A DNA stretch of 35,726 nucleotides. Source: Chloroflexota bacterium. GTDB lineage: Bacteria > Chloroflexota > Limnocylindria > P2-11E. The notes under the pieces were generated by a model, which saw only the letters and a list, made by a program, of their open reading frames with translations, had not been told where the DNA came from and searched no databases. A program made the position numbers and the translations under genes. The stretch is taken from the NCBI GenBank assembly GCA_005883625.1, contig VBDU01000089.1, positions 1 to 35,726 on the forward strand, read 5' to 3'. Below, in pieces: positions 15,590-24,126 of this stretch. Positions within the stretch are counted from its first letter, which is position 1; each line of letters begins with the position of its first letter.

Positions 15590-18500
15590 CTGACGAAGAT
15601 CGAGCGCGCCCTTTGCGCGCTCCTCGTCGCCCTCCCGGTCGCGTTCAACGCGATCGCGCTCCTCCCCGAGGTCACGATCCCGGTACCGAACGTCAACGAC
15701 GACGCCGAGCACCTCGTGTTCGTCGAGCGCGCGAGCGAGGCCCTCGCGAGCGGCGAGAACCCCTTCGATACATGGGTGCCGGAGCTCGAGCTCGGCTTTC
15801 CCCAGTTCCTTTACTACCAGCACCTGCCGCACCTCGCCGTGGTCGCGCTGCACCGTGCGCTCCTCGGGTCCGTCGATCTGGTGACGCTTTTCAACGCGCT
15901 CCGCTACCTCCTGCTCGTCACGTTCCCCCTCACGGTCCTCTGGTCGCTCCGGCGCATGGGGCTGCCGACGGTCGCAGCGTGTGTCGCCGCCGGAGCGGCG
16001 TCGCTCGTGTCGGCGTCGCATCGCTACGGCTTCGAGTACGACAGCTACGTCTGGCGCGGCTTCGGCATGTACACGCAGCTCTGGGCCGTGCACCTGAGCT
16101 TTCTCGCGGTCGCGTCGTTCCACTCGCTCATCCTGCGCGGCCGGGGACACGCGCTCGCGATCCTCACGTTCAGCGCGCTCGCCCTCTCGCATCTCCTGTA
16201 CGCGTACATGGCCGCGATCACGCTCGGGGTCGTCTTCGTCGTCACGCTCGTCGGGCGCGACCGGGCGACGATCCGTGTCGCGATCCGCTCGGCGGCGATC
16301 GTTGCCGGCGCGGTCGCGGTCATCACCTCGTACATGTGGGTGCCCTTCCTGGTCGTGCCCGGCTACATCAACGAGTCCTACGGAAGCCCTTACATCCGGC
16401 CGACGTTCTACGACTCCTTCGGCGCGCCGACGATCCTCGGCTGGCTCGTCTCCGGCCAGCTGCTCGACGCGGGCCGCGTCCCCATGTTCACGCTCCTCTG
16501 CGCGGTCGGGATCGCGGCGGCGATCAGGCTGCGGTCGCGTCTCGCGCTCACGTTCGTCGCGCTCTTCGCGGTGTGGCTTGTCCTCTATTTCGGTCGGCCG
16601 ACCCTCGGACCGCTCCTCGACCTCCTCCCGCTCCACCGCTCGCTCCTCGTTCACCGCTTCATCGGCGGCGTGCACCTCGCCGCGATCCCGCTCGTCGGGA
16701 TCGGCGCCGCCTGGCTCTGGAGTCTGCTCGAGCGGCGACCGCTCGCCCGAACGACCGCGCTCGCGGTCCTCGCGATCGTCCTGCTCATCCCCGCGATGCG
16801 CGAGCGCTGGACGTATTACACGTTCAACAACGAGTGGCTCGGCGACACGCGCGCCGCGCTCGCCGCGGACACCGACGCGCGCGACCTCATCGCGCGAGTG
16901 CGGGAGCTGGGCGGCGGCCGCGTGTACGCGGGCATGCGGAACAACTGGGGCGAGTCCCTCGGCTTCGGCCTGCCATTCCGCGGTGTGAAGCTCTACAACC
17001 TCTTCGCGTTCGAGCGCGCCCCCTCGCTCGCGCCACCGTACCGCGGCGCCTCGGTCCCGTCGGACGTGATCTGGGACTTCCGCGAGGGCGTCGCGGCCGA
17101 CTACGACCTCTTCGGCGTCCGCTTCGTGATCGCGCCGCGCGGCCTGCAGGTCGCGCCGTTCCTCACGACGGTCGCCCAGACGGTCCGCTACGTCCTGTAC
17201 GAGGCGCCGACGAGCGGTTACGTCGAGTACGTCGGCGTGGCCGGACGCGTCGCGATCCCCACGCAGGCCGACCTCCTCGCGCGCGACCGCGCGTGGTTCG
17301 CGGACTACCCGGCGTCGCGGACGTACCTCCGCTACGACTACCCCGCGCGCGCCGCCGGCGCGGAGCCGACGGCGACGCCACCGTGCCCGAGCGGCCTCGT
17401 CACCTACGTGCGCGCGCAGCCCTCGCGCTTCGACGTCGTCGCGAGCTGCCCGGCCGCGGCGGCGCTCGCGTTCAAGATCGCGTATCACCCGAACTGGGTC
17501 GTGCGCGTCGACGGCGCGCAGACCGAGACCTTCATGCTGTCGCCGGGCATCCTCGCCGTCGCAATGCCGCCCGGGCGGCACTTCGTCACAGCGGAGTACC
17601 TCTCGACACCCGCGAAGGCACCGCTCCTCGTACTGGGGGCCCTCGCGGTCCTCGCCGTGCTCGCCGTCGCCTGGCGGCCGGCGTTCGCCTCGCCGGCCCC
17701 GCGCCGGCGCGCCCTGGTCGCGTGGGCCGCGCGCGTCGCCGCGCGGCGTGCGCTAGCGGAGACGGACGCGGTGATCGTGTCGTTCGCCATCGTCGCCGCC
17801 GTCTTCCTGCTGCTCGCGCCGTTCACGCCGCGGATCGCCGCGAACCGCGGTCTCGGCTTCGACGGCGAGTCCTACGCCCTGGCCGTTGCTTCGCTGCGCG
17901 AGCACGGCGCCGTCGCCGTGAGCGCACCGTTCGCGTACCGCATCGCTCCGGCGGTCCTCGTCGCGCTCTCGGGCCTGGACCCGCGCGCCGGCTACCAGCT
18001 GCTCGACGTCGTGGCGTCGCTCGCGAGCGGACCGCTCCTCTTCCTGCTGCTGCGGCACTACCGCGCGAGCGTCCCGCTCGCGCTCCTCGCCGTCGCGTGG
18101 TGGGCTGTGCTGCCGTTCGGGCTCCGCCTCACGCTCTACTACCCCGCGCTGCCCGACGCCGTCGGGTTCGCGCTCCTGCTCGCGATCCTGCTCACGGCGG
18201 TCCGGGGCCGGCTCGTCCTCTGCGCGGTCGCGCTCGCCGTCGGCGCGCTGTCGCGCGAGAGCCTGCTCGCGCTCATTCCGTTCACCGCGCTGCTCTGGTA
18301 CCGCGACGGCCCGCGGCGAGCGGCGCTGCGCATGACGCTCGTCGGCGCGCCAGCGCTGGTCGGGTTCGCCGCGACCCACCTGTTCCCGCTCGTGCCCGTC
18401 CTCGCCGGCGGGCCGTCGCTCCTCGAGTTCGTTCGCTTCCACGTTGACCTCGTCGTGTCCGACACGTACGGCGGTCTCTGGCGCTACCTCCTCGCGGCGC

Positions 18501-18958
18501 CGCTCTCGCTCGGTCTGTTCGTCGCGCTGCCGTTCTTCGCGCCGCGCGCGAGCGCCGCGTTCCTGCGCCGCGAGCCGGCTTGGGCGTACCTCGTTGCCGC
18601 CACGCTGTTCCTGGCGCTCGTCGGCGGCCGCGACGACGATCGGCTCGTCTACGGGCTCGTGCCGGCGCTCGCCGTCCTCGGGTTCGCGGTCGTCCTGCCG
18701 GCCGCCGCGTGGCGGAGCTGGCCGCGCCTTCTGATCCTCACGCTGCTCCACCTCGTCGCCATCCGCTTCCTCGTCCCGCTCGGACCCGACACGCCGTCGT
18801 GGTTCGACTACGCCGTCGGCTGGATGAGCCCCCCGCGGCTCGTCAACGCGGCCCTGCAGGGCATCCTCGCGTTCTCGCTCGCGGCCCTGGTGACGCTGCT
18901 CCCGCTCGGCCGGCCGCGGCTCGGCCGCGCGCTCGGCGATCGCACGCTGCGAACGTAG
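15590..18958 (+). CDS. Double-length GT-C-like polytopic membrane protein
   Basis: About 1,120 aa with two multi-helix halves. The first half has a membrane helix (ALCALLVALPVAFNAIALL), then VPNVNDDAEHLVF, an Asp-Asp loop like the catalytic loop of GT-C glycosyltransferases, about ten further helices and a soluble region (VYAGMRNNWGESLGFGLP). The second half (from about 17,770) begins with a new helix and a loop with GLGFDGESYALAV and carries about ten more helices, resembling a second GT-C-type unit. GT-C enzymes use lipid-linked sugars outside the membrane. The first standard start in frame is GTG 15716, but that would cut off the first helix and the Asp-Asp loop; CTG 15590 or a one-base error after GTG 15570 would restore them. 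The pairing of two such units in one chain is unusual. Confidence 0.7.
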   Translation: MTKIERALCALLVALPVAFNAIALLPEVTIPVPNVNDDAEHLVFVERASEALASGENPFDTWVPELELGFPQFLYYQHLPHLAVVALHRALLGSVDLVTLFNALRYLLLVTFPLTVLWSLRRMGLPTVAACVAAGAASLVSASHRYGFEYDSYVWRGFGMYTQLWAVHLSFLAVASFHSLILRGRGHALAILTFSALALSHLLYAYMAAITLGVVFVVTLVGRDRATIRVAIRSAAIVAGAVAVITSYMWVPFLVVPGYINESYGSPYIRPTFYDSFGAPTILGWLVSGQLLDAGRVPMFTLLCAVGIAAAIRLRSRLALTFVALFAVWLVLYFGRPTLGPLLDLLPLHRSLLVHRFIGGVHLAAIPLVGIGAAWLWSLLERRPLARTTALAVLAIVLLIPAMRERWTYYTFNNEWLGDTRAALAADTDARDLIARVRELGGGRVYAGMRNNWGESLGFGLPFRGVKLYNLFAFERAPSLAPPYRGASVPSDVIWDFREGVAADYDLFGVRFVIAPRGLQVAPFLTTVAQTVRYVLYEAPTSGYVEYVGVAGRVAIPTQADLLARDRAWFADYPASRTYLRYDYPARAAGAEPTATPPCPSGLVTYVRAQPSRFDVVASCPAAAALAFKIAYHPNWVVRVDGAQTETFMLSPGILAVAMPPGRHFVTAEYLSTPAKAPLLVLGALAVLAVLAVAWRPAFASPAPRRRALVAWAARVAARRALAETDAVIVSFAIVAAVFLLLAPFTPRIAANRGLGFDGESYALAVASLREHGAVAVSAPFAYRIAPAVLVALSGLDPRAGYQLLDVVASLASGPLLFLLLRHYRASVPLALLAVAWWAVLPFGLRLTLYYPALPDAVGFALLLAILLTAVRGRLVLCAVALAVGALSRESLLALIPFTALLWYRDGPRRAALRMTLVGAPALVGFAATHLFPLVPVLAGGPSLLEFVRFHVDLVVSDTYGGLWRYLLAAPLSLGLFVALPFFAPRASAAFLRREPAWAYLVAATLFLALVGGRDDDRLVYGLVPALAVLGFAVVLPAAAWRSWPRLLILTLLHLVAIRFLVPLGPDTPSWFDYAVGWMSPPRLVNAALQGILAFSLAALVTLLPLGRPRLGRALGDRTLRT

Positions 18959-18998
18959 GCCGAACCGGGCGGCTGCTACGCGATCGTCGCGGGAGCGC

Positions 18999-19709
18999 TC
19001 AGGGCCGGGATCGAGAGGGGTCCGGGCCGGCAGTGTCGAGCAGCCCGCGGTTGTGCACGTACAGCGCGGCCTGCGTGCGGTCGGTGAGCTCGAGCTTGCT
19101 GAAGATGTTCGAGATGTGCGTCTTCACCGTGCGCTCGCTGATGCCGAGCGCGCCGGCGATCTCCTTGTTCGCGCGGCCGCTCGCCACGAGCTTCAGGACC
19201 TCGCGCTCGCGGGCGGTGAGGTCGCTGTACCCCTCGTCGTCTCCGGCGGGCCGGTCCGCCGCCCGGAGGCGGCCGAACTCGTCGAGCACGCGCTTCGCGA
19301 CCGAGGGGTAGATGAGCGAGAAGCCGTCCGAGACGGTGCGGATGGCGTTCGTGAGCTGGCTGCCGGTGACCTCCTTCAGGAGGTAACCGGACGCGCCAGC
19401 GCGGATCGAGCTGAACACGAGGTCGTCTTCGTCGTAGTTCGTGAGCACGATGACGCGCGCCGAGGGGACCGAGTTCCGCACGCGCCGGGTCGCGGTCACG
19501 CCGTCCCAGTCGCCCATCTTGATGTCCATGAGGATCACGTCGGGGAGAAGCTCCTGCGCCAGGGCGAGCGCCTCGTGGCCGTCGCCGGCCTCGCCGATGA
19601 TCTCGATCTCTGGCTCGGTCTCGAGGATCGAGCGCAGGCCGCTCCGCACGACGGCATGGTCGTCCGCGAGGAGGACGCGGATCTTGCGCCGCTCGCGGTT
19701 CTCGATCAT
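18999..19709 (-). CDS. NarL-type response regulator, partner of the adjacent kinase
   Basis: 236 aa from ATG 19709. Receiver: VLLADDHAVVRSG, phospho-acceptor Asp62 in VILMDIKMGDWDG, conserved Thr in VIVLTNYDEDD and Lys in SGYLLKEVTG. LuxR-type helix-turn-helix at about residues 165-225 (LTAREREVLKLVASGRANK, RTVKTHISNIFSKLEL). The start overlaps the kinase stop by 4 nt (ATGA on the minus strand), so the two are translationally coupled and almost certainly form one two-component system of the NarX/NarL or DesK/DesR type. The C-terminus ends shortly after the HTH. It converges on the GT-C-like gene, 40 nt away. Confidence 0.92.
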   Translation of the reverse strand: MIENRERRKIRVLLADDHAVVRSGLRSILETEPEIEIIGEAGDGHEALALAQELLPDVILMDIKMGDWDGVTATRRVRNSVPSARVIVLTNYDEDDLVFSSIRAGASGYLLKEVTGSQLTNAIRTVSDGFSLIYPSVAKRVLDEFGRLRAADRPAGDDEGYSDLTAREREVLKLVASGRANKEIAGALGISERTVKTHISNIFSKLELTDRTQAALYVHNRGLLDTAGPDPSRSRP

Positions 19710-21862
19710 CGCCCGAACAGCCTGCCGAGGAAGCCGGCCTTCTCGCTGCGCTCGATGTCCTCGATCGGCCCCGGCTGCTCGGCGTCGTCGACGCTGCCGG
19801 TCCAGCCGGGCGTGACGTCCCCGGCGGTCGCCCGGTAGGGGATCGAGGCTCGGACGATCGTCCCGCGCCCGGTCTCGCTCCGAACGACGAGCTGACCGCC
19901 CACGCCTTCGGCGCGCTCGCGCATCCCGACGATGCCGTAGTGCCCGCGCTCTTCGGCGGTGCCGAGCTCGTTCGCGTCGAAGCCCTTGCCATCGTCTTCG
20001 ATGGTGATGACGACCTGCTCGGAGTCGTAGCGCAGCATGACCTTGGCGTTCGAGGCGCCCGAGTGCTGCCCGACGTTCCGAAGCGACTCGCCAACGATGC
20101 GGATGACCGCGCGCTCGACGAAGGGTTCGAGCTCGCGCTCGACGCCCGTCTCCTCGAGATCGACATGCAGCCCGGTCTGCCGGCGCAGGTCGTCGACGAG
20201 ACGCGCGACCGTCACCGGTAGGTTGAGCCCACCGGCCTCCTCCGTCTGCCGAAGCGCGGCCATGTACTGGCGCACGTCCGACAGCGTCGCCCTCGCATCT
20301 CGCGCCGCCTTCGCGAGCTGCGGGCCGAGCAGGCTCGGATCGCGATCGAGCGCGCGCTGGCAGCCCTCGAGGGCGAGCACGACACCGGTCAGCTCCTGCG
20401 CGAGCCCGTCGTGGAGCTCCTGGGCGATGCGGCGCCGTTCGGTCGCGGCGGTGCGCTGCACGACGTCGTTCGACGCCGATTTCTGGAGCATGCCCGCGAG
20501 GTACTCGCCGACCGTCGTCGCGAAGTCGGCGTCCGCGCTCGTGTACGCGGTCAACGCGCGGCCGAGGACGAGCACCCCGAGCACGACGCCCGCGTGCGCG
20601 CCGCCGATCGGCGCGAGAAGGAAGTTCGCCGCCGCGGGCGCGGCCCAGTCCGGCCGCGGCTCGGCCGTGTTGCCGTAGCTCGCGGTCGCCGTTCGCCGCT
20701 CGCGAAGGACGCGCGCGAGGACCGTGTCGCTCCCGGTGGAGGTCGGGATGTCGGCGGGGATGATCGGTCCGTAGCCGGCCGAGGCGCGGAGCTTCAGCTT
20801 GTGCTCCTCGGCGGCCCACACACCGACGACGTCGTGCCGCAGGTTGTCTGCGAGCATCATCGCCGCGGTCTCGAGGTCGTTCTGCGGATCGGTCCCGAGG
20901 GTCGCGAGCCGCGAGAGCTCGTAGAGCACGAGCGCCTGCCGGCGGTCCTCCTCGGCGCGCTGGTAATCCTCCGCCGTGAGCAAGGCCGCGGCGATGTCGG
21001 ACGCGACCTGCGTGAGCGATTCGACGTGCGCCTCGCCGTACCGCTCCTCGGGCGAGCGATGCTTCACGTTCACGACGCCGATCGTCTTTCCGCCCGCGCG
21101 GAGCGGGGCGATGATCGACTCGCTCACCGTGGGGTCGGTGCCGCCCTGCACCTTGCCGGTGAGCAGGATGGCCTGCCCGCTCAGCGCGACCTTGCCCGAG
21201 ATCCCTTCGCCGACGCGCTTGCGGTCGCGCTTGGCCTCCTCGGACAGTCCCTGCGAGGTGCGGACGGAGAGCTCGCCGTGATCGTCGGCGAGCATGATCG
21301 ACACGCCGTCCGCGGCGAAGACCTCGGCGAGCTGGGCCGTCGCGCGCTCGAGGAGCTGGTTCGGATCGCGCTCCTTGCGGATGACCGCCTGGAGGACGCG
21401 CACCGCGCGCAGCTTCGTCTCGGCGTCCTGGTGCTGGCGTTGCGCGCGCCAGAGCGCGTTCGCCTCGGCGAGCTCGAGCCCGACCAGCTCGGCGACGCGC
21501 GACAGGTCGCTCGTCTCTTCCGGCGTGAACACGCGACCGACGAGCATCGCCGCGAGCGCGCCCACGAGCTGGTCCTTCCAGACCACCGGTGCGACCGCGA
21601 CCGCATCCGCGGTGCGGCCGTCGGCGAGGGGTATGGCGACCGTCGCCGCCTGCTCCGGCGTGCGGCGTGTGAGCACCCGTGCGAGCAGCGCGCCCTGCGG
21701 CCCCTCGGTCCAGCGCGTGTCGGCGGGGACGTTGTGCGCGACGTACGTGACGTAGCCCTCGTTGCGCAGGTTGAGGACCACGCCGATCGCGTCGGCGCGC
21801 GCCAGCTTGGCGAGGTACGCCATGCGCGCGGTCCAGAAATCGGCGTCGAGACGAAGGGTCAC
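19706..21862 (-). CDS. Three-GAF sensor histidine kinase (HisKA_3 type)
   Basis: 718 aa, no membrane segment, so cytoplasmic. Three GAF-like domains at about residues 15-135, 155-300 and 310-462; the second has GVSIMLADDHGELSVRTSQG and the third VVGVWAAEEHKLKLRASAG. Phospho-acceptor His484 is in ERRRIAQELHDGLAQEL, the HisKA_3 dimerisation box. The ATPase domain has an N-box (ESLRNVGQHSGA, 592-603), G1 (DDGKGFDA, 623-630) and G2 (GHYGIVGMRERA, 640-651). GAF domains bind small ligands, haem or cyclic nucleotides; the ligand here cannot be told. GTG 21862 is 6 nt after the stop of the coiled-coil gene, and the end overlaps the regulator start. The kinase output is therefore probably linked to the DivIVA-like protein. 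Confidence 0.93.
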   Translation of the reverse strand: MTLRLDADFWTARMAYLAKLARADAIGVVLNLRNEGYVTYVAHNVPADTRWTEGPQGALLARVLTRRTPEQAATVAIPLADGRTADAVAVAPVVWKDQLVGALAAMLVGRVFTPEETSDLSRVAELVGLELAEANALWRAQRQHQDAETKLRAVRVLQAVIRKERDPNQLLERATAQLAEVFAADGVSIMLADDHGELSVRTSQGLSEEAKRDRKRVGEGISGKVALSGQAILLTGKVQGGTDPTVSESIIAPLRAGGKTIGVVNVKHRSPEERYGEAHVESLTQVASDIAAALLTAEDYQRAEEDRRQALVLYELSRLATLGTDPQNDLETAAMMLADNLRHDVVGVWAAEEHKLKLRASAGYGPIIPADIPTSTGSDTVLARVLRERRTATASYGNTAEPRPDWAAPAAANFLLAPIGGAHAGVVLGVLVLGRALTAYTSADADFATTVGEYLAGMLQKSASNDVVQRTAATERRRIAQELHDGLAQELTGVVLALEGCQRALDRDPSLLGPQLAKAARDARATLSDVRQYMAALRQTEEAGGLNLPVTVARLVDDLRRQTGLHVDLEETGVERELEPFVERAVIRIVGESLRNVGQHSGASNAKVMLRYDSEQVVITIEDDGKGFDANELGTAEERGHYGIVGMRERAEGVGGQLVVRSETGRGTIVRASIPYRATAGDVTPGWTGSVDDAEQPGPIEDIERSEKAGFLGRLFGR

Positions 21863-21868
21863 GCCGGA

Positions 21869-23581
21869 TTAGGCGACGCCGGCCTCGCCCTCGATGCGCA
21901 GCTCGAGTGCGTTGCGCGCCGCGCGCGTGACGCGCATGCGGAGATCGGCGAGCGTCGCGAGCGCGGACGCGACCTCGTCGGACGACATGGGCGAGCGCAG
22001 GCCGACCGCGAGCGTCGCGACGCCGGCACGGAAATCACGCACGTAGAGCGTGCGGACGATCGGGAGCGACTGAATGCGGCGCTCGATCTCGACGAGACGC
22101 GGGAAGGACGGTACGGGGGTCAACATAAGGGAAATCTCGCTTGCCGGGGCCGCCGGCTCGTCCCTCTGCCGAGCGATTTCCGGCGCGGCGCGTGCCTCTT
22201 GCTCGACGAGCTGCGGCCGCATGGGCGGCGCCGCCGGCTCGCCGAAGATCTTCTCTACCTCCACCGGGGGAGGCGGCGTCGGGACCGACCAGGATTGCGG
22301 CGTCTGCGCGGGGGGCACGGGCGGAGCCCACCCGCCCGCGGCGGGCCTGGTCTCCGCGGCGCGCGCGGCCTGCGCCGCGCGGCCAGCTTCCGCGGCGGCG
22401 CGGGCGGCTTCCGCCGTCGCGCGAGCGCGAGCCTCCTCGGCGGCGTGCGCCTCTTCGACCGCGCGAGCGTCCGCCGCCCGGGCGGCTTCCGCGGCGCGCG
22501 CCGCATCGGCGGCCCGGGCGGCTTCGAGCGCGCGCGTGGCTTGCTCGAGGCTGCGACGCTGCTCGGCCTCTTTCGCGGCCTCCTCCGAGCGTGCCGCCTC
22601 TGCGGCGCGGGCGGACTCCTGCGCGGCCTGGGCCGCGGCCTCCGCGGCGCGCACGGCCTGCGCGATCCGCTCGCTTTCGGCGGCGCGCTGCATGGCCGCG
22701 GTACGTTCGGCCTCCTGCGCGAGGCGCAGCTGCTCCACGGCGGCGCGGCGCTCCTCGGCAGCGCGGTCGGCCGCCGCGGACTCGAAGATCTCCTCTTCCT
22801 CCACCTGCGCGGCAAGCTGCTGCGCGCGCGCTTCGGCGGCGCGTGCCGCCTCCTCCGCCGCGCGCGCTGACGCTTCCGCGGCGCGAGCCGCTTCCCCGAG
22901 TCGCTCTGCCTCGGCGGCGCGCTCGGCTTCGGCGGCCCGGCGGCGCTCCTCTTCGGCGCGACGCTCCTCGACCGTGCGCCGATCCTCTTCGGCACGACGC
23001 TCTTCCGCGGCGCGCGCGGCCCCGGCTTCGGCGGCGCGCGTCTCGATCTCGGCGGCCTTCGCCTCGTGTGCCGCCGCGGTCGCGCTTCTTGCCGCGTCGG
23101 TCGCGGTGCTCGCCTGGCGGCGGACGTCGTCGAGGAGCTCGACGAAGATCCCGCGGAGCGCGTCAGCGGCGAGGCCGCGCAGCTCGGCCGAGGACTGCTC
23201 GGGCGCGCGCTCGGTCCGCGGCGTGCCGACGGCCGAGATGCCGCCGCGGCGCGAGGTCGCGATCTCCTCGTCGAGGCGGTCGCGCTCCTCGCGGAGCCGC
23301 TCGATCTCGTTCAGAAGGAGACGGCGCTCCTGGCGCGCCTGCTCGAGGATCTGATCGGCGGCGCGCTCGGCGCGGTCCCGGATCTGGTGCGCTGCGCGGA
23401 GGGCCCCCGCGAGCGCCTCGCGGACGGTGGCGTCGAATTCCTCGTAGACGGCGACCCGCTTGCGGGCGGCGTCGAGCTCGGCTTCGAGGGAGGCGACACG
23501 CTTGGAGAGCTCGCCGACGCGGTCGGAGAGCGCGCCGATGACGTCGCCGGACGCGCTCATGCGCTGAGACTCGTCGGACAC
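21869..23581 (-). CDS. DivIVA-like coiled-coil protein with conserved C-terminal domain
   Basis: 570 aa. Residues about 10-110 are a coiled coil with a DivIVA-like pattern (IGALSDRVGELSKRVASLEA, RDRAERAADQILEQARQERR). Residues about 155-400 are an extreme Ala/Glu/Arg repeat (EEARAAEAARAAEA type) predicting a very long helix, followed by a Pro-rich linker. A compact domain follows at about 487-565: LMLTPVPSFPRLVEIERRIQ, VRTLYVRDFRAGVATLAVGL. Similar C-terminal sequence ends the protein at 24127, encoded just across the divergent promoter. DivIVA-type proteins mark cell poles and septa and recruit envelope enzymes. GTG 23581 has GGGAG upstream; the ATG at codon 8 is an alternative. It is the first gene of a kinase/regulator operon. 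Confidence 0.75.
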   Translation of the reverse strand: MSDESQRMSASGDVIGALSDRVGELSKRVASLEAELDAARKRVAVYEEFDATVREALAGALRAAHQIRDRAERAADQILEQARQERRLLLNEIERLREERDRLDEEIATSRRGGISAVGTPRTERAPEQSSAELRGLAADALRGIFVELLDDVRRQASTATDAARSATAAAHEAKAAEIETRAAEAGAARAAEERRAEEDRRTVEERRAEEERRRAAEAERAAEAERLGEAARAAEASARAAEEAARAAEARAQQLAAQVEEEEIFESAAADRAAEERRAAVEQLRLAQEAERTAAMQRAAESERIAQAVRAAEAAAQAAQESARAAEAARSEEAAKEAEQRRSLEQATRALEAARAADAARAAEAARAADARAVEEAHAAEEARARATAEAARAAAEAGRAAQAARAAETRPAAGGWAPPVPPAQTPQSWSVPTPPPPVEVEKIFGEPAAPPMRPQLVEQEARAAPEIARQRDEPAAPASEISLMLTPVPSFPRLVEIERRIQSLPIVRTLYVRDFRAGVATLAVGLRSPMSSDEVASALATLADLRMRVTRAARNALELRIEGEAGVA

Positions 23582-23689
23582 GCGGTCACACTCCCGCCGT
23601 ATTTGCCCTCGCCAACTCCCCGCGTGCGCGCATCAGCGTATACGACGGCCGCAAGGCGAGGCAGAATTCGTGGCATCACGCGACCGAAG

Positions 23690-24121
23690 GTGCTCCTCGT
23701 CGTCGCGCATCCGACGATCGGTGCCGCGCTCGCGACGCTGCTGGGTATGGAGGCCCGTTACGAGGTGGTGCGCGTGCAGTCGCTCGATCAAGCCGAGGCC
23801 GCACTGAAACACTGGCGGCCGGATGCCGCCCTGGTCGACGGGCTCCTTCTGAAGGTGGGCCCGGCGCCGCGGATCGAGGCGCCCAGCTACGTCCTCTCGG
23901 GGAGCGCCGCCGACGGGCAGGGACTGGTCCGCCGCCTTCCGGACGCGCGCGGCTGGCTGCGCAAGGACGCGACGGCCGAGGAGCTGAGGGCCGCGATCGA
24001 CGCCGTCCTCACAACGCCCGCGCGGGGCCCGCGCCGCCGGACCCTGGCGACGGCGTCCGCCGTGGCCCTCTCGATCCTCGCGATCGTCGCCGCGTTCACC
24101 TGGGCCTGGGCGGTCCGCTGA
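23690..24121 (+). CDS. Receiver-like protein with C-terminal membrane helix
   Basis: About 143 aa from GTG 23690; GTG 23624 in the same frame would give 165 aa and include the full first strand (RPKVLLVVAHP). GTG 23670 has a better ribosome site (AAGGCGAGG) but is out of frame. The fold resembles a response-regulator receiver: LLVVAHPTIGAALATLL, a central ALVDG with the potential phospho-Asp, and Lys in WLRKDATAEELRAAI. The acidic pair that binds Mg2+ is replaced by Ala-His, so phosphorylation is doubtful. The C-terminus is one membrane helix (ATASAVALSILAIVAAFTWAW). A receiver-like domain tethered to the membrane by its C-terminus is unusual. It is 5 nt upstream of the next gene and divergent from the DivIVA-like operon. 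Confidence 0.65.
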   Translation: MLLVVAHPTIGAALATLLGMEARYEVVRVQSLDQAEAALKHWRPDAALVDGLLLKVGPAPRIEAPSYVLSGSAADGQGLVRRLPDARGWLRKDATAEELRAAIDAVLTTPARGPRRRTLATASAVALSILAIVAAFTWAWAVR

Positions 24122-24126
24122 GCGTC

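Noticed and set aside
15422..17581. Long minus-strand open frame (719 codons) opposite the TPR and GT-C-like genes
   Set aside because: Arg/Glu/Asp-rich antisense of GC-rich codons; no start context or domain.
15613..18447. Very long plus-strand open frame (944 codons) overlapping the GT-C-like gene
   Set aside because: Its translation is Arg/Ala/Pro-rich with no membrane or domain pattern; the other frame gives a coherent polytopic membrane protein. It is a high-GC shadow frame.
20411..22870. Long plus-strand open frame (819 codons) opposite the kinase and coiled-coil genes
   Set aside because: The minus strand carries clear kinase motifs and a DivIVA-like coiled coil; the plus-strand frame is Arg/Gly/Ala-rich noise.
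22300..23060. Tandem DNA repeats or CRISPR-like array
   Set aside because: The periodic GCGGC/CTCC pattern is explained by the Ala/Glu/Arg heptads of the coiled-coil protein; no regular repeat-spacer units exist.
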